Shown here: positions 17,415-25,850 of the stretch, one piece after another | Numbering within the stretch: the stretch's first letter is position 1 | How the letters are laid out: every line of letters starts with the position of its first letter | Origin: Vulgatibacter incomptus | Lineage (GTDB): Bacteria > Myxococcota > Myxococcia > Myxococcales > Vulgatibacteraceae | Reading direction: 5' to 3' | NCBI RefSeq assembly: GCF_001263175.1 | Contig: NZ_CP012332.1 | Location: 1,733,501 to 1,797,500, forward strand | DNA: 64,000 nt | Position numbers and translations under genes: made by a program | Notes under the pieces: model-generated | Told to the model about the DNA's origin: nothing | Databases searched by the model: none | What the model saw: only the letters and a program-made list of their open reading frames with translations

Positions 17415-18800
17415 ATGGCGAAGCATTCTGGCTCGATTGCGGTGGCCCTCGTCGTAGGCGCCGCCATTGGTTTCGTCGGCGGGAGGGCCATGAGCCCGAA
17501 GGCCGAGGCGCCGTCCGCCCCCGCTGCTGCCGGCAAGGCCGCCGCACCGGTGGCCCAGCGCCCCGCGGCTGCCGGCGATCAGGCGATCTTCAACGTCCCC
17601 TTCGACGCCACCCAGCCGATGAAGGGCAGCAAGGACGCGAAGGTCACGATCATCGAGGTCTCGGACTTCCAGTGCCCGTTCTGCAACCGGGTCGGCCCGA
17701 CCGTGAAGCAGATCGAGGACGCCTACGGCAAGGACGTCCGGTTCGTGTGGGCGAACAACCCGCTCGGCTTCCACCCGAACGCCATGCCCGCCGCCGAGGC
17801 CGCCTACGCGGCCCACGAGCAGGGCAAGTTCTGGGAGATGCACGACAAGCTCTTCGCGAACCAGAGCGCGCTGACCCGTGAGAACTTCGAGAAGTTCGCG
17901 CAGGAGCTCGGCCTCGACATGGCCAAGTTCAAGGCCGCCATCGACTCGGGCAAGTTCAAGGGCCAGATCGAGAAGGAGCAGGCGCTCTACACCTCGCGCG
18001 GCGCCCGCGGCACCCCCGGCTTCTTCATCAACGGCCGCCTGGTCTCCGGCGCGCAGCCCTTCGACAACTTCAAGCGCGTGATCGACGAGGAGATCAAGCG
18101 CGCCGACGCGGAGCTCGCCAAGGGCACCAAGACGGCCGATCTCTACGCCGCCCTCATCGCCGGTGGCGCCACCGCTCCCGCCGCCGCTCCCGCTGCCGCC
18201 CCCGAGGCTCCCGCCAAGCCGGTCTTCGTGGAGATCCCCGCCGGTGCCCCGAGCAAGGGCTCGCCGGACGCCAAGGTCACCATCGTCGAGTTCTCGGACT
18301 TCGAGTGCCCCTTCTGCTCGCGCGTGAACCCCACGATGAAGCAGATCGAGGACACCTACGGCAAGGACGTGCGCGTGGTCTTCCGCCACCTCCCCCTGCC
18401 CTTCCACAAGAACGCCGGGCCTGCCGCTGAGGCCTCGATGGCGGCCCACGAGCAGGGCAAGTTCTGGGCGATGCACGACAAGCTCTTCGCCAACCAGCGC
18501 GACCTCACCTCCGAGAACTTCGAGAAGTGGGCCGGCGAGATCGGCCTCGACGTGAAGAAGTTCAAGGCCGCCCTCGACTCCGGCAAGTTCAAGGCCGCCG
18601 TCGACGCCGACAGCACCTACGCCGGTTCGGTTGGCGCCCGCGGCACCCCGGCCTTCTTCGTCAACGGGAAGCTGGTCTCCGGCGCGCAGCCCTTTGACGC
18701 CTTCAAGCGGGTGATCGACGAGGAGCTCAAGCGCGCCGACGCCGAGCTCGCCAAGGGCACCAAGCCCGCGCAGCTCTACCAGAAGCTCGCCGGCAACTAA
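17415..18800 (+). CDS. Tandem DsbA-like thioredoxin-fold protein (two CPFC domains)
   Basis: The 461-residue protein has an N-terminal hydrophobic anchor (residues 6-24), an Ala/Pro linker, then two homologous DsbA/thioredoxin_4 domains at about residues 60-240 and 275-455. Each has FSDFxCPFC or VSDFQCPFC and a cis-Pro loop (RGTPGFFING, RGTPAFFVNG). An Ala/Pro hinge joins them. They are probably periplasmic disulfide or vitamin-K-epoxide-reductase-linked redox domains. The halves are clearly duplicates. GGAGAGA precedes the ATG. A strong terminator follows. Confidence 0.9.
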   Translation: MAKHSGSIAVALVVGAAIGFVGGRAMSPKAEAPSAPAAAGKAAAPVAQRPAAAGDQAIFNVPFDATQPMKGSKDAKVTIIEVSDFQCPFCNRVGPTVKQIEDAYGKDVRFVWANNPLGFHPNAMPAAEAAYAAHEQGKFWEMHDKLFANQSALTRENFEKFAQELGLDMAKFKAAIDSGKFKGQIEKEQALYTSRGARGTPGFFINGRLVSGAQPFDNFKRVIDEEIKRADAELAKGTKTADLYAALIAGGATAPAAAPAAAPEAPAKPVFVEIPAGAPSKGSPDAKVTIVEFSDFECPFCSRVNPTMKQIEDTYGKDVRVVFRHLPLPFHKNAGPAAEASMAAHEQGKFWAMHDKLFANQRDLTSENFEKWAGEIGLDVKKFKAALDSGKFKAAVDADSTYAGSVGARGTPAFFVNGKLVSGAQPFDAFKRVIDEELKRADAELAKGTKPAQLYQKLAGN

Positions 18801-18828
18801 GCCGCAGGGCCCAAGGCCCCACGAAATC

Positions 18829-18866
18829 GAGCCTGCCTCGCGCCACGCGAGGCAGGCTCTTTTCGT
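18829..18866 (+). terminator. Rho-independent terminator of the tandem DsbA gene
   Basis: A 14-bp stem (GAGCCTGCCTCGCG with CGCGAGGCAGGCTC, three-base loop) is followed by a T-run (TTTTCGTTT). It begins 28 bases after the stop codon. Confidence 0.9.
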
Positions 18867-18913
18867 TTCGGGGGCGCCGCGCCCTGCCGCAACCGCGAGC
18901 GTCTCGAGGGCAC

Positions 18914-18950
18914 AAAAAAGCCTGCCTCGCAGCGTCGCGGGGCAGGCTCG
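18914..18950 (-). terminator. Rho-independent terminator of the convergent 204-residue secreted protein gene
   Basis: Read on the minus strand, GAGCCTGCCCCGCGA pairs with TCGCAGGCAGGC-type bases across a short loop and ends in TTTTTTG. The arm GCCTGCCTCGC is shared with the plus-strand terminator 75 bases away. Confidence 0.85.
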
Positions 18951-18975
18951 TTCCGGAAGCTCCGGGCGCTGCGGA

Positions 18976-19590
18976 TCAGTTCGCCAGGCGCTCGACCTCG
19001 AAGAGCTTCACGTAGCGGGTGGCGGCCCAGTCGGCGATGCGGTCCTCGCGGATGTTCCGCGTGCGGTCGGCGCCGATCTTGGCGCGCCAGAGGTCGGCGC
19101 CCTTCGCGTCGACGGCCCAGAGGTAGAAGGTCGAGGGGATCTCGGTGGCGCCGCCGGCCTTGAGAGCCACCAGGGCGGCCTCCTGATCGACCTTGTCGGG
19201 CGTGCAGGTCCACTTGATGTAGGAGACGACGTGGGGGCTGGAGGCGTCGATCCGGACCTCCTGGATGCGTCCCTTGAGGTCGGTCGAGGCCAGCGCCTCC
19301 TCGATGGACTTGCGCGCCTTGTCGGCGATCGCGCTCTCCCCGCCCTCCGCCTCGACCTTGTCCATGATCGCCTGGAGGGTCTCGGGCTTCATCTTGAAGT
19401 TCCGCTTGGCGATCTCGGGGATCCGCTTGGCCTCGGGCATCTTCAGGACGCGCTCGTCCTGGAGGGCTTCGCGGGTCTCGAGGTAGACCTTGAGGTCGTC
19501 CCGGCTGACCGGGGCGGCCGAAGCGAAGCGGGGAGCTGCCACGGCCAGGAGCAAGGCGCACGTCAGAATCGGGAGAAGGCGGTACTTCAC
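18976..19590 (-). CDS. Secreted protein of unknown function (204 residues)
   Basis: A signal peptide (residues 1-26, ending FASA) is followed by a charged, mostly helical region (residues 28-100) and a mixed region with SYIKWTC and FYLWAVDAKGADLWRAKIGAD. No family was recognised. The GTG start lies seven bases after GGAGG, which fixes it well. It is monocistronic, convergent with the tandem DsbA gene, and has its own terminator. Periplasmic location is inferred from the signal peptide. Confidence 0.75.
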   Translation of the reverse strand: MKYRLLPILTCALLLAVAAPRFASAAPVSRDDLKVYLETREALQDERVLKMPEAKRIPEIAKRNFKMKPETLQAIMDKVEAEGGESAIADKARKSIEEALASTDLKGRIQEVRIDASSPHVVSYIKWTCTPDKVDQEAALVALKAGGATEIPSTFYLWAVDAKGADLWRAKIGADRTRNIREDRIADWAATRYVKLFEVERLAN

Positions 19591-19767
19591 GTGGAATCCT
19601 CCAGGGAAAGGCGGGAAGTCTAGCGATCGGCAGAGCGCGGGGTCAATGGACGTTCCAAAGCGGATTCTTTCCCCTCCGGCTCCAAGACTAGGGACGTCGA
19701 GTGTTCACCCGGATTCACCCCGCCCCGAACGGGCGCGCTACTATTGAGCCGATTGCGGAGGACGGAC

Positions 19768-20049
19768 ATGGGCCAGTGTCATGCGTGCAGGTCGGAAGTG
19801 ATCGTCATCGGGCGGGTCGGCAGGCGGGACACCTGCGACCACTGCGGCGCGGACCTCCACTGTTGCCTGAGCTGCCGGCACCACGACTTCTTCGCCCAGA
19901 ACCAGTGCCGCGAGCCGGGGACGGAGCAGGTCCGCGACCGCTCGGCGGCGAATTTCTGCGACTTCTTCGACCTGGGGTCGGGCCGCGCCGCCGAGGAGGA
20001 TCCCGCGGCAGCGGCCAAGGCGAAGCTCGAGGCGCTCTTCCGCAAGTAG
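19768..20049 (+). CDS. Small Cys/His-rich (zinc-ribbon-like) protein
   Basis: The 93-residue product starts with GQCHACRSE and has CDHCGADLHCCLSCRHHD, then NQCREP and NFCDFF. These are at least four Cys pairs and several His, as in zinc-binding ribbons. The C-terminus is a short charged helix. GGAGG precedes the ATG at 19768. It could be a nucleic-acid or protein-binding factor. It is convergent with the GGDEF gene, 53 bases from its end. Confidence 0.75.
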   Translation: MGQCHACRSEVIVIGRVGRRDTCDHCGADLHCCLSCRHHDFFAQNQCREPGTEQVRDRSAANFCDFFDLGSGRAAEEDPAAAAKAKLEALFRK

Positions 20050-20086
20050 GCTGGCGCCCCCCAGGCTCCCGCCGGCTCAGCCTTCC

Positions 20087-20114
20087 GAGCGTGTGAAGAA
20101 CATCACGAGCTCTC
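20087..20114. repeat. Short (empty or deleted) copy of the dispersed repeat
   Basis: The 14 bases GAGCGTGTGAAGAA joined to the 14 bases CATCACGAGCTCTC match exactly the two outer ends of the 26.6 kb copy, with its 103-base interior absent. It overlaps the stop codon of the GGDEF gene. Confidence 0.6.
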
Positions 20115-22328
20115 CGCTGCCGCCTTCTTCCGGGCCTCGACGCTGAGCTCGTCGGCGGCGGTCGAGCGATTCCGGCCCATCCGCTTGCAGTGGTAGAGGC
20201 ACTGGTCGGCCGCCTCGAAGATCTCCTGCTTGACCGTCGAGGTGTCGGGATACGACGCGATCCCGAGGCTCAAGGTGCAGCGCAGCGGACCGAGCGCCGT
20301 CTGGAACTCGATCGCGCCGACCTCCTTGCGGATCCGCTCCGCGACCTCCTTGCCGCCTGCGAGATCGGTCTCGGGGAGCAGGAGCGCGAACTCCTCGCCG
20401 CCGTAGCGGGCCACGGTGTCCGTCGCGCGGGCGCACCGCTGGATGGCCTTGGCGATCCCCCGCAGCACCATGTCGCCGGTGGCGTGGCCGTAGGTGTCGT
20501 TGACCGCCTTGAAGTGATCGATGTCGGCGAGGATCAAGGTGAGCTTGCGGCCGGCGCGCTGGGACCTCACGACCTCGTCGTCGAACCGGCCCTGGAAGTG
20601 GCGGTGGTTCGCGAGGCCCGTGAGGCCGTCGGAGGTCGCCATCTTCTCGGTCTTCTCGAAGAGGCGTGCCCGCTCGAGGGACTGGGCCGCCTGCATCCCG
20701 ATCACCTCGAGCATCCGGGTCCACTCGAGATCGACGTTCTTCCGGCGCTTGGATCCGCAGACGATCGTGCCCAGCACGGAGTCCGCCGCGCGGAGCGGGA
20801 TCACCTTGAGCGACTGCAGCCCGCGGAACTGCGAGCCCTCGTCGAAGAGGTGGACGCGCTCGAGCAGCTTGGGGTTGCGCGGCGGGAGCACGGCGCTCAC
20901 GCGGACGGAGCTGGCGACGAGGTGGCCGTTGTCGGCGAACTGATAGCCGAGGAGGTCCTCCAGGCCCTTGCTGCTCCACTCCTTCTCGGCGTCGCCCCGC
21001 TCCGGCCGCTCGGCCCTCTCGATCCGCTCGACGCGGTGGAGGCGCTTGCCCGACTCGGAGTCGAAGTCGGAGGTGGTGAAGGCCACGAGGTCGAGGTCGA
21101 GCTCCCTGATCTCCTTGACCACCCGGAGCGAGGTGTCGATGACCTCCACGGGCTTGGAGGCGCCGTTCAGCTTCTCGATCGAGCCGTAGAAGCGATCGAT
21201 CTCCTCCCGCGAGCTCCGGATGTAGCCCATCACCCGCTCGGTCTCCATGGCGCGGAGGACCTCACGGGAGGTGGCGACGAGGAGGCGCTCGTCCTCCTGG
21301 GTGAACGGGATCGGCTCCAGCCGGTCGGCGATCACCAGCCCGCGGAGGTAGCCGTCGTCGCGGCCCGCGTCCTTGGCCCCCCGCCGGTCGATGAGCGGCG
21401 CGAAGAGCACGCTGTGTACCGGCGCCTTCCCCTCGTACCAGCCCACGCCCTTGAGGTCGCCGCAGAGGCGCATGGGGACCCGACGGCGCAGCGCGGCGCC
21501 CACCAGGCCCTCCCGGGCGTCGAAGGCCTCGAGGCGAAGGGGCGCGCCCGAGGCCCGGGCTTCGTGGAGCTTGAGGAGGTTGTCGTCGCCGTGGAGGAGG
21601 AAGACGGCGACCGAATGCGGGCGCAGGGCGCACTCCGCTACCTCGAGGGCGTTGTCCACCGCCTCGGAGACCTCGCTGACGGCGGCGGCGATCCACTCCT
21701 CCTCGTTGAGCTGGCCCTTCACGCCGGCGATGCGGAGGCGGTAGGCGCGGGCGCGATCGGCCTGCTCCTCCAGCGCCGCGTCGAGGGCGAGCCTGCCCGT
21801 GGCCCGGGCGCTCGCCACCTGGGAGCGGTTCACGAGGCGGGAGAGCATCGCGAAGAGCGCCAGGAAGAGGCCGTGCACCAGGAGTGATGCGAAGCTCGAC
21901 CGAAGCGCTCCGGCGGCGGCCAGCGCCGCGGCGTCGACCGCGATCGCGAAGACGGCGAGGCCGAGGGCCGGGCCGAACGGGAGGAACGCCGCCAGGAAGG
22001 CGATCAGCAGATAGATCACCGGGTAGAGCGGGCCGCCGAGCCCGCCGACCGGCTGGATCAAGGCGTGGGCCCCGATCACGAGGAGCGCGCCGAGCTCGGC
22101 CTCGTTCCACGCGGCGAGCGGGCGCTGCTCGGCGCCCTTGCGAAGCTTTCGGAAGCCCAGGGCGGAGATCCCGATCGCGAGGGCGACGAGGATCGCGGCG
22201 TGCCCCAAGGACAGGGCATCCAGCGACTCGAACGACCGGAGGATCACCGCTGCGAGGGCGACGGCGCCCACCGCGAGGGGCCAGCCGGCCGCGACGATTC
22301 GCGCCGCCTTACGGAGCCCGGTCTTCAT
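20103..22328 (-). CDS. Membrane GAF-GGDEF diguanylate cyclase
   Basis: About 741 residues. The first 180 or so hold several transmembrane helices. GAF-like sensory regions follow (for example FDAREGLVGAALRRRVPMR and a second around VIPLRAADSVLGTIVCG). The C-terminal GGDEF domain reads DGLTGLANHRHF and RYGGEEFALLLPE. RxxD lies five residues before GGEEF, so a c-di-GMP feedback I-site is intact and activity is expected. ATG at 22328, three bases after GGAGG, overlaps the ftsB-like gene by 20 bases; an ATG at 22352 is also in frame. Confidence 0.9.
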   Translation of the reverse strand: MKTGLRKAARIVAAGWPLAVGAVALAAVILRSFESLDALSLGHAAILVALAIGISALGFRKLRKGAEQRPLAAWNEAELGALLVIGAHALIQPVGGLGGPLYPVIYLLIAFLAAFLPFGPALGLAVFAIAVDAAALAAAGALRSSFASLLVHGLFLALFAMLSRLVNRSQVASARATGRLALDAALEEQADRARAYRLRIAGVKGQLNEEEWIAAAVSEVSEAVDNALEVAECALRPHSVAVFLLHGDDNLLKLHEARASGAPLRLEAFDAREGLVGAALRRRVPMRLCGDLKGVGWYEGKAPVHSVLFAPLIDRRGAKDAGRDDGYLRGLVIADRLEPIPFTQEDERLLVATSREVLRAMETERVMGYIRSSREEIDRFYGSIEKLNGASKPVEVIDTSLRVVKEIRELDLDLVAFTTSDFDSESGKRLHRVERIERAERPERGDAEKEWSSKGLEDLLGYQFADNGHLVASSVRVSAVLPPRNPKLLERVHLFDEGSQFRGLQSLKVIPLRAADSVLGTIVCGSKRRKNVDLEWTRMLEVIGMQAAQSLERARLFEKTEKMATSDGLTGLANHRHFQGRFDDEVVRSQRAGRKLTLILADIDHFKAVNDTYGHATGDMVLRGIAKAIQRCARATDTVARYGGEEFALLLPETDLAGGKEVAERIRKEVGAIEFQTALGPLRCTLSLGIASYPDTSTVKQEIFEAADQCLYHCKRMGRNRSTAADELSVEARKKAAAESS

Positions 22329-22605
22329 GATCCTCCAGGCGAAAGACGACATCGCCGGGCCGCACGAGGCCCAGCTCCTCGCGGGCGGCCCGCTCCAGCG
22401 CTGCCGGATCGTCCGCCAGCCTCCGCAGCTCCAGGCGCAGCTTCTCGTTGGCCTCGCGCAGTCGGGCGTTCTCTCCCTCGATCCGCGCGACGTCCTCCCG
22501 CAGGGTCCTCGCGTGGCGCAGGCCCTGGGGATCGACCGCGAGGCCGACTGCTGCCAGCGCGGCGACGACGGAGAGGAGGATGGCGCGGCTGCGGTTCATC
22601 GGCAT
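22309..22605 (-). CDS. ftsB: FtsB/DivIC-like septum formation initiator
   Basis: About 98 residues: one N-terminal helix in the membrane (AILLSVVAALAAVGLAV), then a coiled coil (RHARTLREDVARIEGENARLREANEKLRLELRRLADD cut here into heptads) and a C-terminal ALERAAREELGLVRPGDVVFRLED. This is the standard FtsB/DivIC layout. In E. coli FtsB joins FtsL and FtsQ at the division site. ATG at 22605 or 22599 gives a normal-sized protein. The next gene, a diguanylate cyclase, starts inside its end. Confidence 0.85.
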   Translation of the reverse strand: MPMNRSRAILLSVVAALAAVGLAVDPQGLRHARTLREDVARIEGENARLREANEKLRLELRRLADDPAALERAAREELGLVRPGDVVFRLEDHEDRAP

Positions 22606-22711
22606 CGTTCCGAGGCGGAAATCGGGCACTCTCTTCCTGCGTACGCGAAGAGGCGCACGGGTGGCAAGGGGACCGCTTGTGGAATCCCCAGATGGCAGCG
22701 GCGCCGAGGCC

Positions 22712-23299
22712 CTATCGCGACTTCACGTCCCGCGCGCGTTCAAGGAGGAGCTTGGAGCTCGCTGCGCCGGAGATCGACGCCGCCGGCCTCCCGTCTCGAT
22801 CGAGGAAGAGGGTCGCCGGGAGCTCGGGGATCCGGCCGAAGGGGCTCTGCCCCTCGGCCACGGAACCGCCGCCGACCACCACGGGGTACGGCGGCATGGT
22901 CGCGGCGACGTAGGGCGCCACGGTTCGCCTGCCCTCCCTGTCGAGGGCGACCCCCACCACCTCGATCCCCTCCCTCGCGCCGATCCGGGCCGCCTCCGCG
23001 ACGGATGGGTCCATCGCCTGACACGGGATGCACCAAGTGGTGAAGAAGTAGACGATCACCACGTCGCCCCTGCGGGACGCGAAGGAGAACGGCTGGCCGG
23101 TCTCCGCCCGCGGCAACACGAGGTCGACGGGCTCCGGGAGCGGCTTCGATCGGCAACCGCCGAGCGCCCCGAGCAGCACGACCAGCGCAGCCGGAATCAC
23201 GCAGCGGGCGATCGATCGACGTCGCCGCTCGAAGGCACGGGCGGGCGGCGACCGATCACGCCCTCCTCTTCTCTCGTTGGGATCGCCGCAGACGCTCAT
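22712..23299 (-). CDS. TlpA-like thioredoxin-fold lipoprotein
   Basis: About 195 residues with a long basic leader, a hydrophobic segment and lipobox LGGC, then a TlpA/ResA-type thioredoxin fold. FFTTWCIPCQAMDPSVAEAA holds the redox motif CIPC. EGIEVVGVALDREG and ELPATLFLDRDG hold the family's strands and the cis-Pro. It probably reduces disulfides in the periplasm. The start is uncertain: ATGs occur at 23299, 23308 and 23311, and the 50-residue leader is unusual. It may be co-transcribed with ftsB (107-base gap). Confidence 0.8.
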   Translation of the reverse strand: MSVCGDPNERRGGRDRSPPARAFERRRRSIARCVIPAALVVLLGALGGCRSKPLPEPVDLVLPRAETGQPFSFASRRGDVVIVYFFTTWCIPCQAMDPSVAEAARIGAREGIEVVGVALDREGRRTVAPYVAATMPPYPVVVGGGSVAEGQSPFGRIPELPATLFLDRDGRPAASISGAASSKLLLERARDVKSR

Positions 23300-23509
23300 C
23301 GAGCGCATCATCCGACACGCAGCCCGCCGTGTCATCGGCTTCGACGCTGGGACCGCGCCATCGAGTGTGACCGGGCGTGCACTCACCCAGGCCCCGAGCC
23401 GCTCCTGAAAGTGCTACCGACGTCATGGAACGGCGCTCGCACCGTTTCGATACGAGCGCCTGCGGTCTGCCAAAAGGAGCGAGCGTCGCGGCGACCTCGG
23501 AGGCCTTCC

Positions 23510-24172
23510 TCAGAGTTCCTGGTAGGTACAATCAACCTTGGACACGGCCAGCTCGAACGGCTTCTCGCCCCTGGGCACTGCGACATACGCGACCGGCTCC
23601 GTCATCGCGTCTCCACCGATACAGTAGCTCACGAGAACGGCTCGAACCTCCACGCGCTCCGCCGTTTCATCGACATCGACGATGCGAAGCTCTACGCCTG
23701 TATGAGGCTGAACCCCAGGGCTGACGCGAAGGACCACGAATCGAGAGAAATCAACCTCGATCTCTTCGCTCGGTCCATAGACTTCGTCCAACGACGCCTG
23801 AAGCGCCGCTTCGGTTTCGAGCACCTGGAGTGCGGGCTCCCTCGACAGGTCGCGCCAGTCGACCATTTTTCGAAGCACGGTCGCACGAGCATTGCCGGTC
23901 ATCTCGGACGGGATGTCACCGCAGGTGCAGTCGATTCCGGGGAACCCAGGGTAGTCAGGGTAGTAATCCCCAGGGAGATCGTCAGGGCATTCCCCAGGGC
24001 CATCCCCAGGATCTCCCGCGCCCGGCTCATCGCCAGAGCCTGACTTGATCTGCCCCGGCGAGCCGACCTTCTCATCAGGCTTGCCTTGCCCAGTCCCACA
24101 GGCAAGCCCAAGGGTCGTCGCCAGAAGCGGCGCCAACCATCGCTTCGCCATGTCTCGCAGAATCCAACGCAT
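23510..24172 (-). CDS. Lipoprotein of unknown function in a lower-GC stretch
   Basis: The 220-residue protein has a signal peptide ending TTLGLAC (Cys25). A Gly/Asp/Pro-rich tract of about 55 residues follows, with CPDD and CTCGD, then a globular part with AALQASLDEVYG, FSRFVVLRVSPG and AVPRGEKPFELAVSKVDCTY. No family was recognised. The start is fixed by AAGGAGG eight bases upstream. Base composition is lower in GC than its neighbours, which may indicate gene transfer. Confidence 0.75.
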   Translation of the reverse strand: MRWILRDMAKRWLAPLLATTLGLACGTGQGKPDEKVGSPGQIKSGSGDEPGAGDPGDGPGECPDDLPGDYYPDYPGFPGIDCTCGDIPSEMTGNARATVLRKMVDWRDLSREPALQVLETEAALQASLDEVYGPSEEIEVDFSRFVVLRVSPGVQPHTGVELRIVDVDETAERVEVRAVLVSYCIGGDAMTEPVAYVAVPRGEKPFELAVSKVDCTYQEL

Positions 24173-24497
24173 CGCAGTCCCTCCTTCGTCGTGCCTCAGC
24201 GCCGATCGTCGAATGACCAGCGCCTTGGCCGCCCGGTCTCGGTTCGAGGACCGGGAGATTCACATACGACGCAACCGGACACTTCAGGCCTGACTCGACC
24301 CGTACAATCCGTTTTACCAACAAGCAAAACAGGTGACAAGGCGCCCACCCGGGGCTGAGACGGACCTATCGAGGTCGCGACCGTGCGGATCTTTGATATG
24401 CGCCTTTCCTTTGGAAAAATCCCAGGTTCGGCGCTGCATGGAGCTTGTCTGGTCTGTCGGGTAGCGAACCAATCGTCCCGCCCGATCGATACGCGGC
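24173..24497. other. Intergenic region, lower GC
   Basis: 325 bases between the lipoprotein's start and the end of the oxidoreductase gene. A-rich and T-rich runs (for example CAAGCAAAACAGG and CCTTTGGAAAAATCCC) set it apart from its surroundings. It must include the lipoprotein promoter. No gene, RNA or clear hairpin was recognised. Confidence 0.5.
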
Positions 24498-25850
24498 TCA
24501 GTCCTCGATGCGGGCGTGGAGGAAGGGAGCCTGCTCGGAACGCCACTCCCGCGCGCTCTTGCGGACGGCGGCGGAGCGGCCGGCGGCGAGGCCCGCCTCG
24601 CACGCGTGGTGCACGTTGTCGTGGACGAAGAGCGCGTGCCGGCCCACCGGATAGAGACCGTCCACCGACGAGAGCGCGTCGAGGGCGCGGTCGCGGTGGG
24701 CCGCGTAGCCCTTGCGGTAGATCGGATAGGCCTTCGCCACGCGATGAACCGCGGCGCTCGCGATCGGAGCCCGGTCGAGGCCGGCGCGATCGAGGGCCGG
24801 ACGCATCTTCTCCACGAGCTCGTCGGGAGACGCGGTCCATACGGAGTCGCCCTCCGTGCACGGGATGTCGAAGCCGATCAGTGTGCGGCCGGCGGGGCCT
24901 TCGCCACCGGTGAAGCCCTTCATCTCGAAGAGGCGGTTTGCCGGGATCCGAGCGTCGGTGAAGTAATGGACGTCGTGTGCGGAGGCCCGATCCTGCTCGA
25001 GCACGAGGTAGAGCAAGGTCAGCGCACGATAGGTGAGACCATCGGACGTTTCCGGGACGCCCGCCCAGCTGCAGAGCGACGTGAGGGGCGCCGTCGCGAT
25101 CACCCGATCGGTCTCGATCGGGGCGCCGTCGACCACGACCGCCCGGACCACCCCACCCTCGATCACGAGGCCATCGACACGGGCATTGCGCCGAAGCTCG
25201 CCTCCGGCCGCCTCGATCCGGGCGGCCAGTCCCTCCGCGAGAGCGCCGCAGCCCTGCTCCGGGTAGAAGAAGCGCCGGGCGCCGCGATCCTTCCGCTCGA
25301 GGGCGGCGCGAAGCACCGCCACGGGCCCGGACTTCTGCACCCGGGCTGCGGCGAGGGCCGCGTCGAGGGCCTCGGGCTCGACGCCCCAGACCTTCCGTGC
25401 GGCAGGCTCATAGACGAGCGCGGCGGCGTGGCGGCCGAGGCGGCGGGCGGCTTCACCGGCGTAATCGTCCCCGGCGGGGGGCCGGAAGCGCGCAGCCAGC
25501 GCCGAGAGCCCGTGACGGAGGGCACCAGTGAACCCGAGGCCTCGAACGAGGCCGCCGAGCGAGAGCGGGAACGGGAGCCTTCGCTCCCCCACGTGGACCA
25601 GGCCGCTGCGATCGCGCTCGCGCAGGGAATCTCCGAGCGCGAGCGCGTAGAGCTCCTTCACCTCGGGTGACGCGACCCGATGGAGCCGGTGGGGACCGTA
25701 GTCGGCGCGGAAGCCGTCGAGGTCGAAGGAGCCCGCCAGGCCACCCAGGCGATCCGAGGCCTCGAGGACCAGGGGCCGCTGGCCGGCGCGAGCGAGGGCC
25801 CACGCAGCCGCGAGGCCGGCGGGGCCCGCGCCGATCACGACGGGGCGCAT
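24498..25850 (-). CDS. FAD-dependent amine oxidase / protoporphyrinogen-oxidase-like oxidoreductase
   Basis: The 450-residue product begins directly with the dinucleotide-binding motif VVIGAGPAGLAAAWALARAG. LEASDRLGGLAGSFDLDGF follows, then GCGALAEGLAARIEAAGGELRRNARVDGL, as in the protoporphyrinogen oxidase/phytoene desaturase superfamily. Near the end LYPVGRHALFVHDNVHHACEAGLAAG is the second FAD-contact segment. It overlaps the glycosyltransferase stop as TGATG. Such proteins are common beside GT2 genes in sugar or polyisoprenoid clusters. The substrate is unknown. Confidence 0.85.
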   Translation of the reverse strand: MRPVVIGAGPAGLAAAWALARAGQRPLVLEASDRLGGLAGSFDLDGFRADYGPHRLHRVASPEVKELYALALGDSLRERDRSGLVHVGERRLPFPLSLGGLVRGLGFTGALRHGLSALAARFRPPAGDDYAGEAARRLGRHAAALVYEPAARKVWGVEPEALDAALAAARVQKSGPVAVLRAALERKDRGARRFFYPEQGCGALAEGLAARIEAAGGELRRNARVDGLVIEGGVVRAVVVDGAPIETDRVIATAPLTSLCSWAGVPETSDGLTYRALTLLYLVLEQDRASAHDVHYFTDARIPANRLFEMKGFTGGEGPAGRTLIGFDIPCTEGDSVWTASPDELVEKMRPALDRAGLDRAPIASAAVHRVAKAYPIYRKGYAAHRDRALDALSSVDGLYPVGRHALFVHDNVHHACEAGLAAGRSAAVRKSAREWRSEQAPFLHARIED

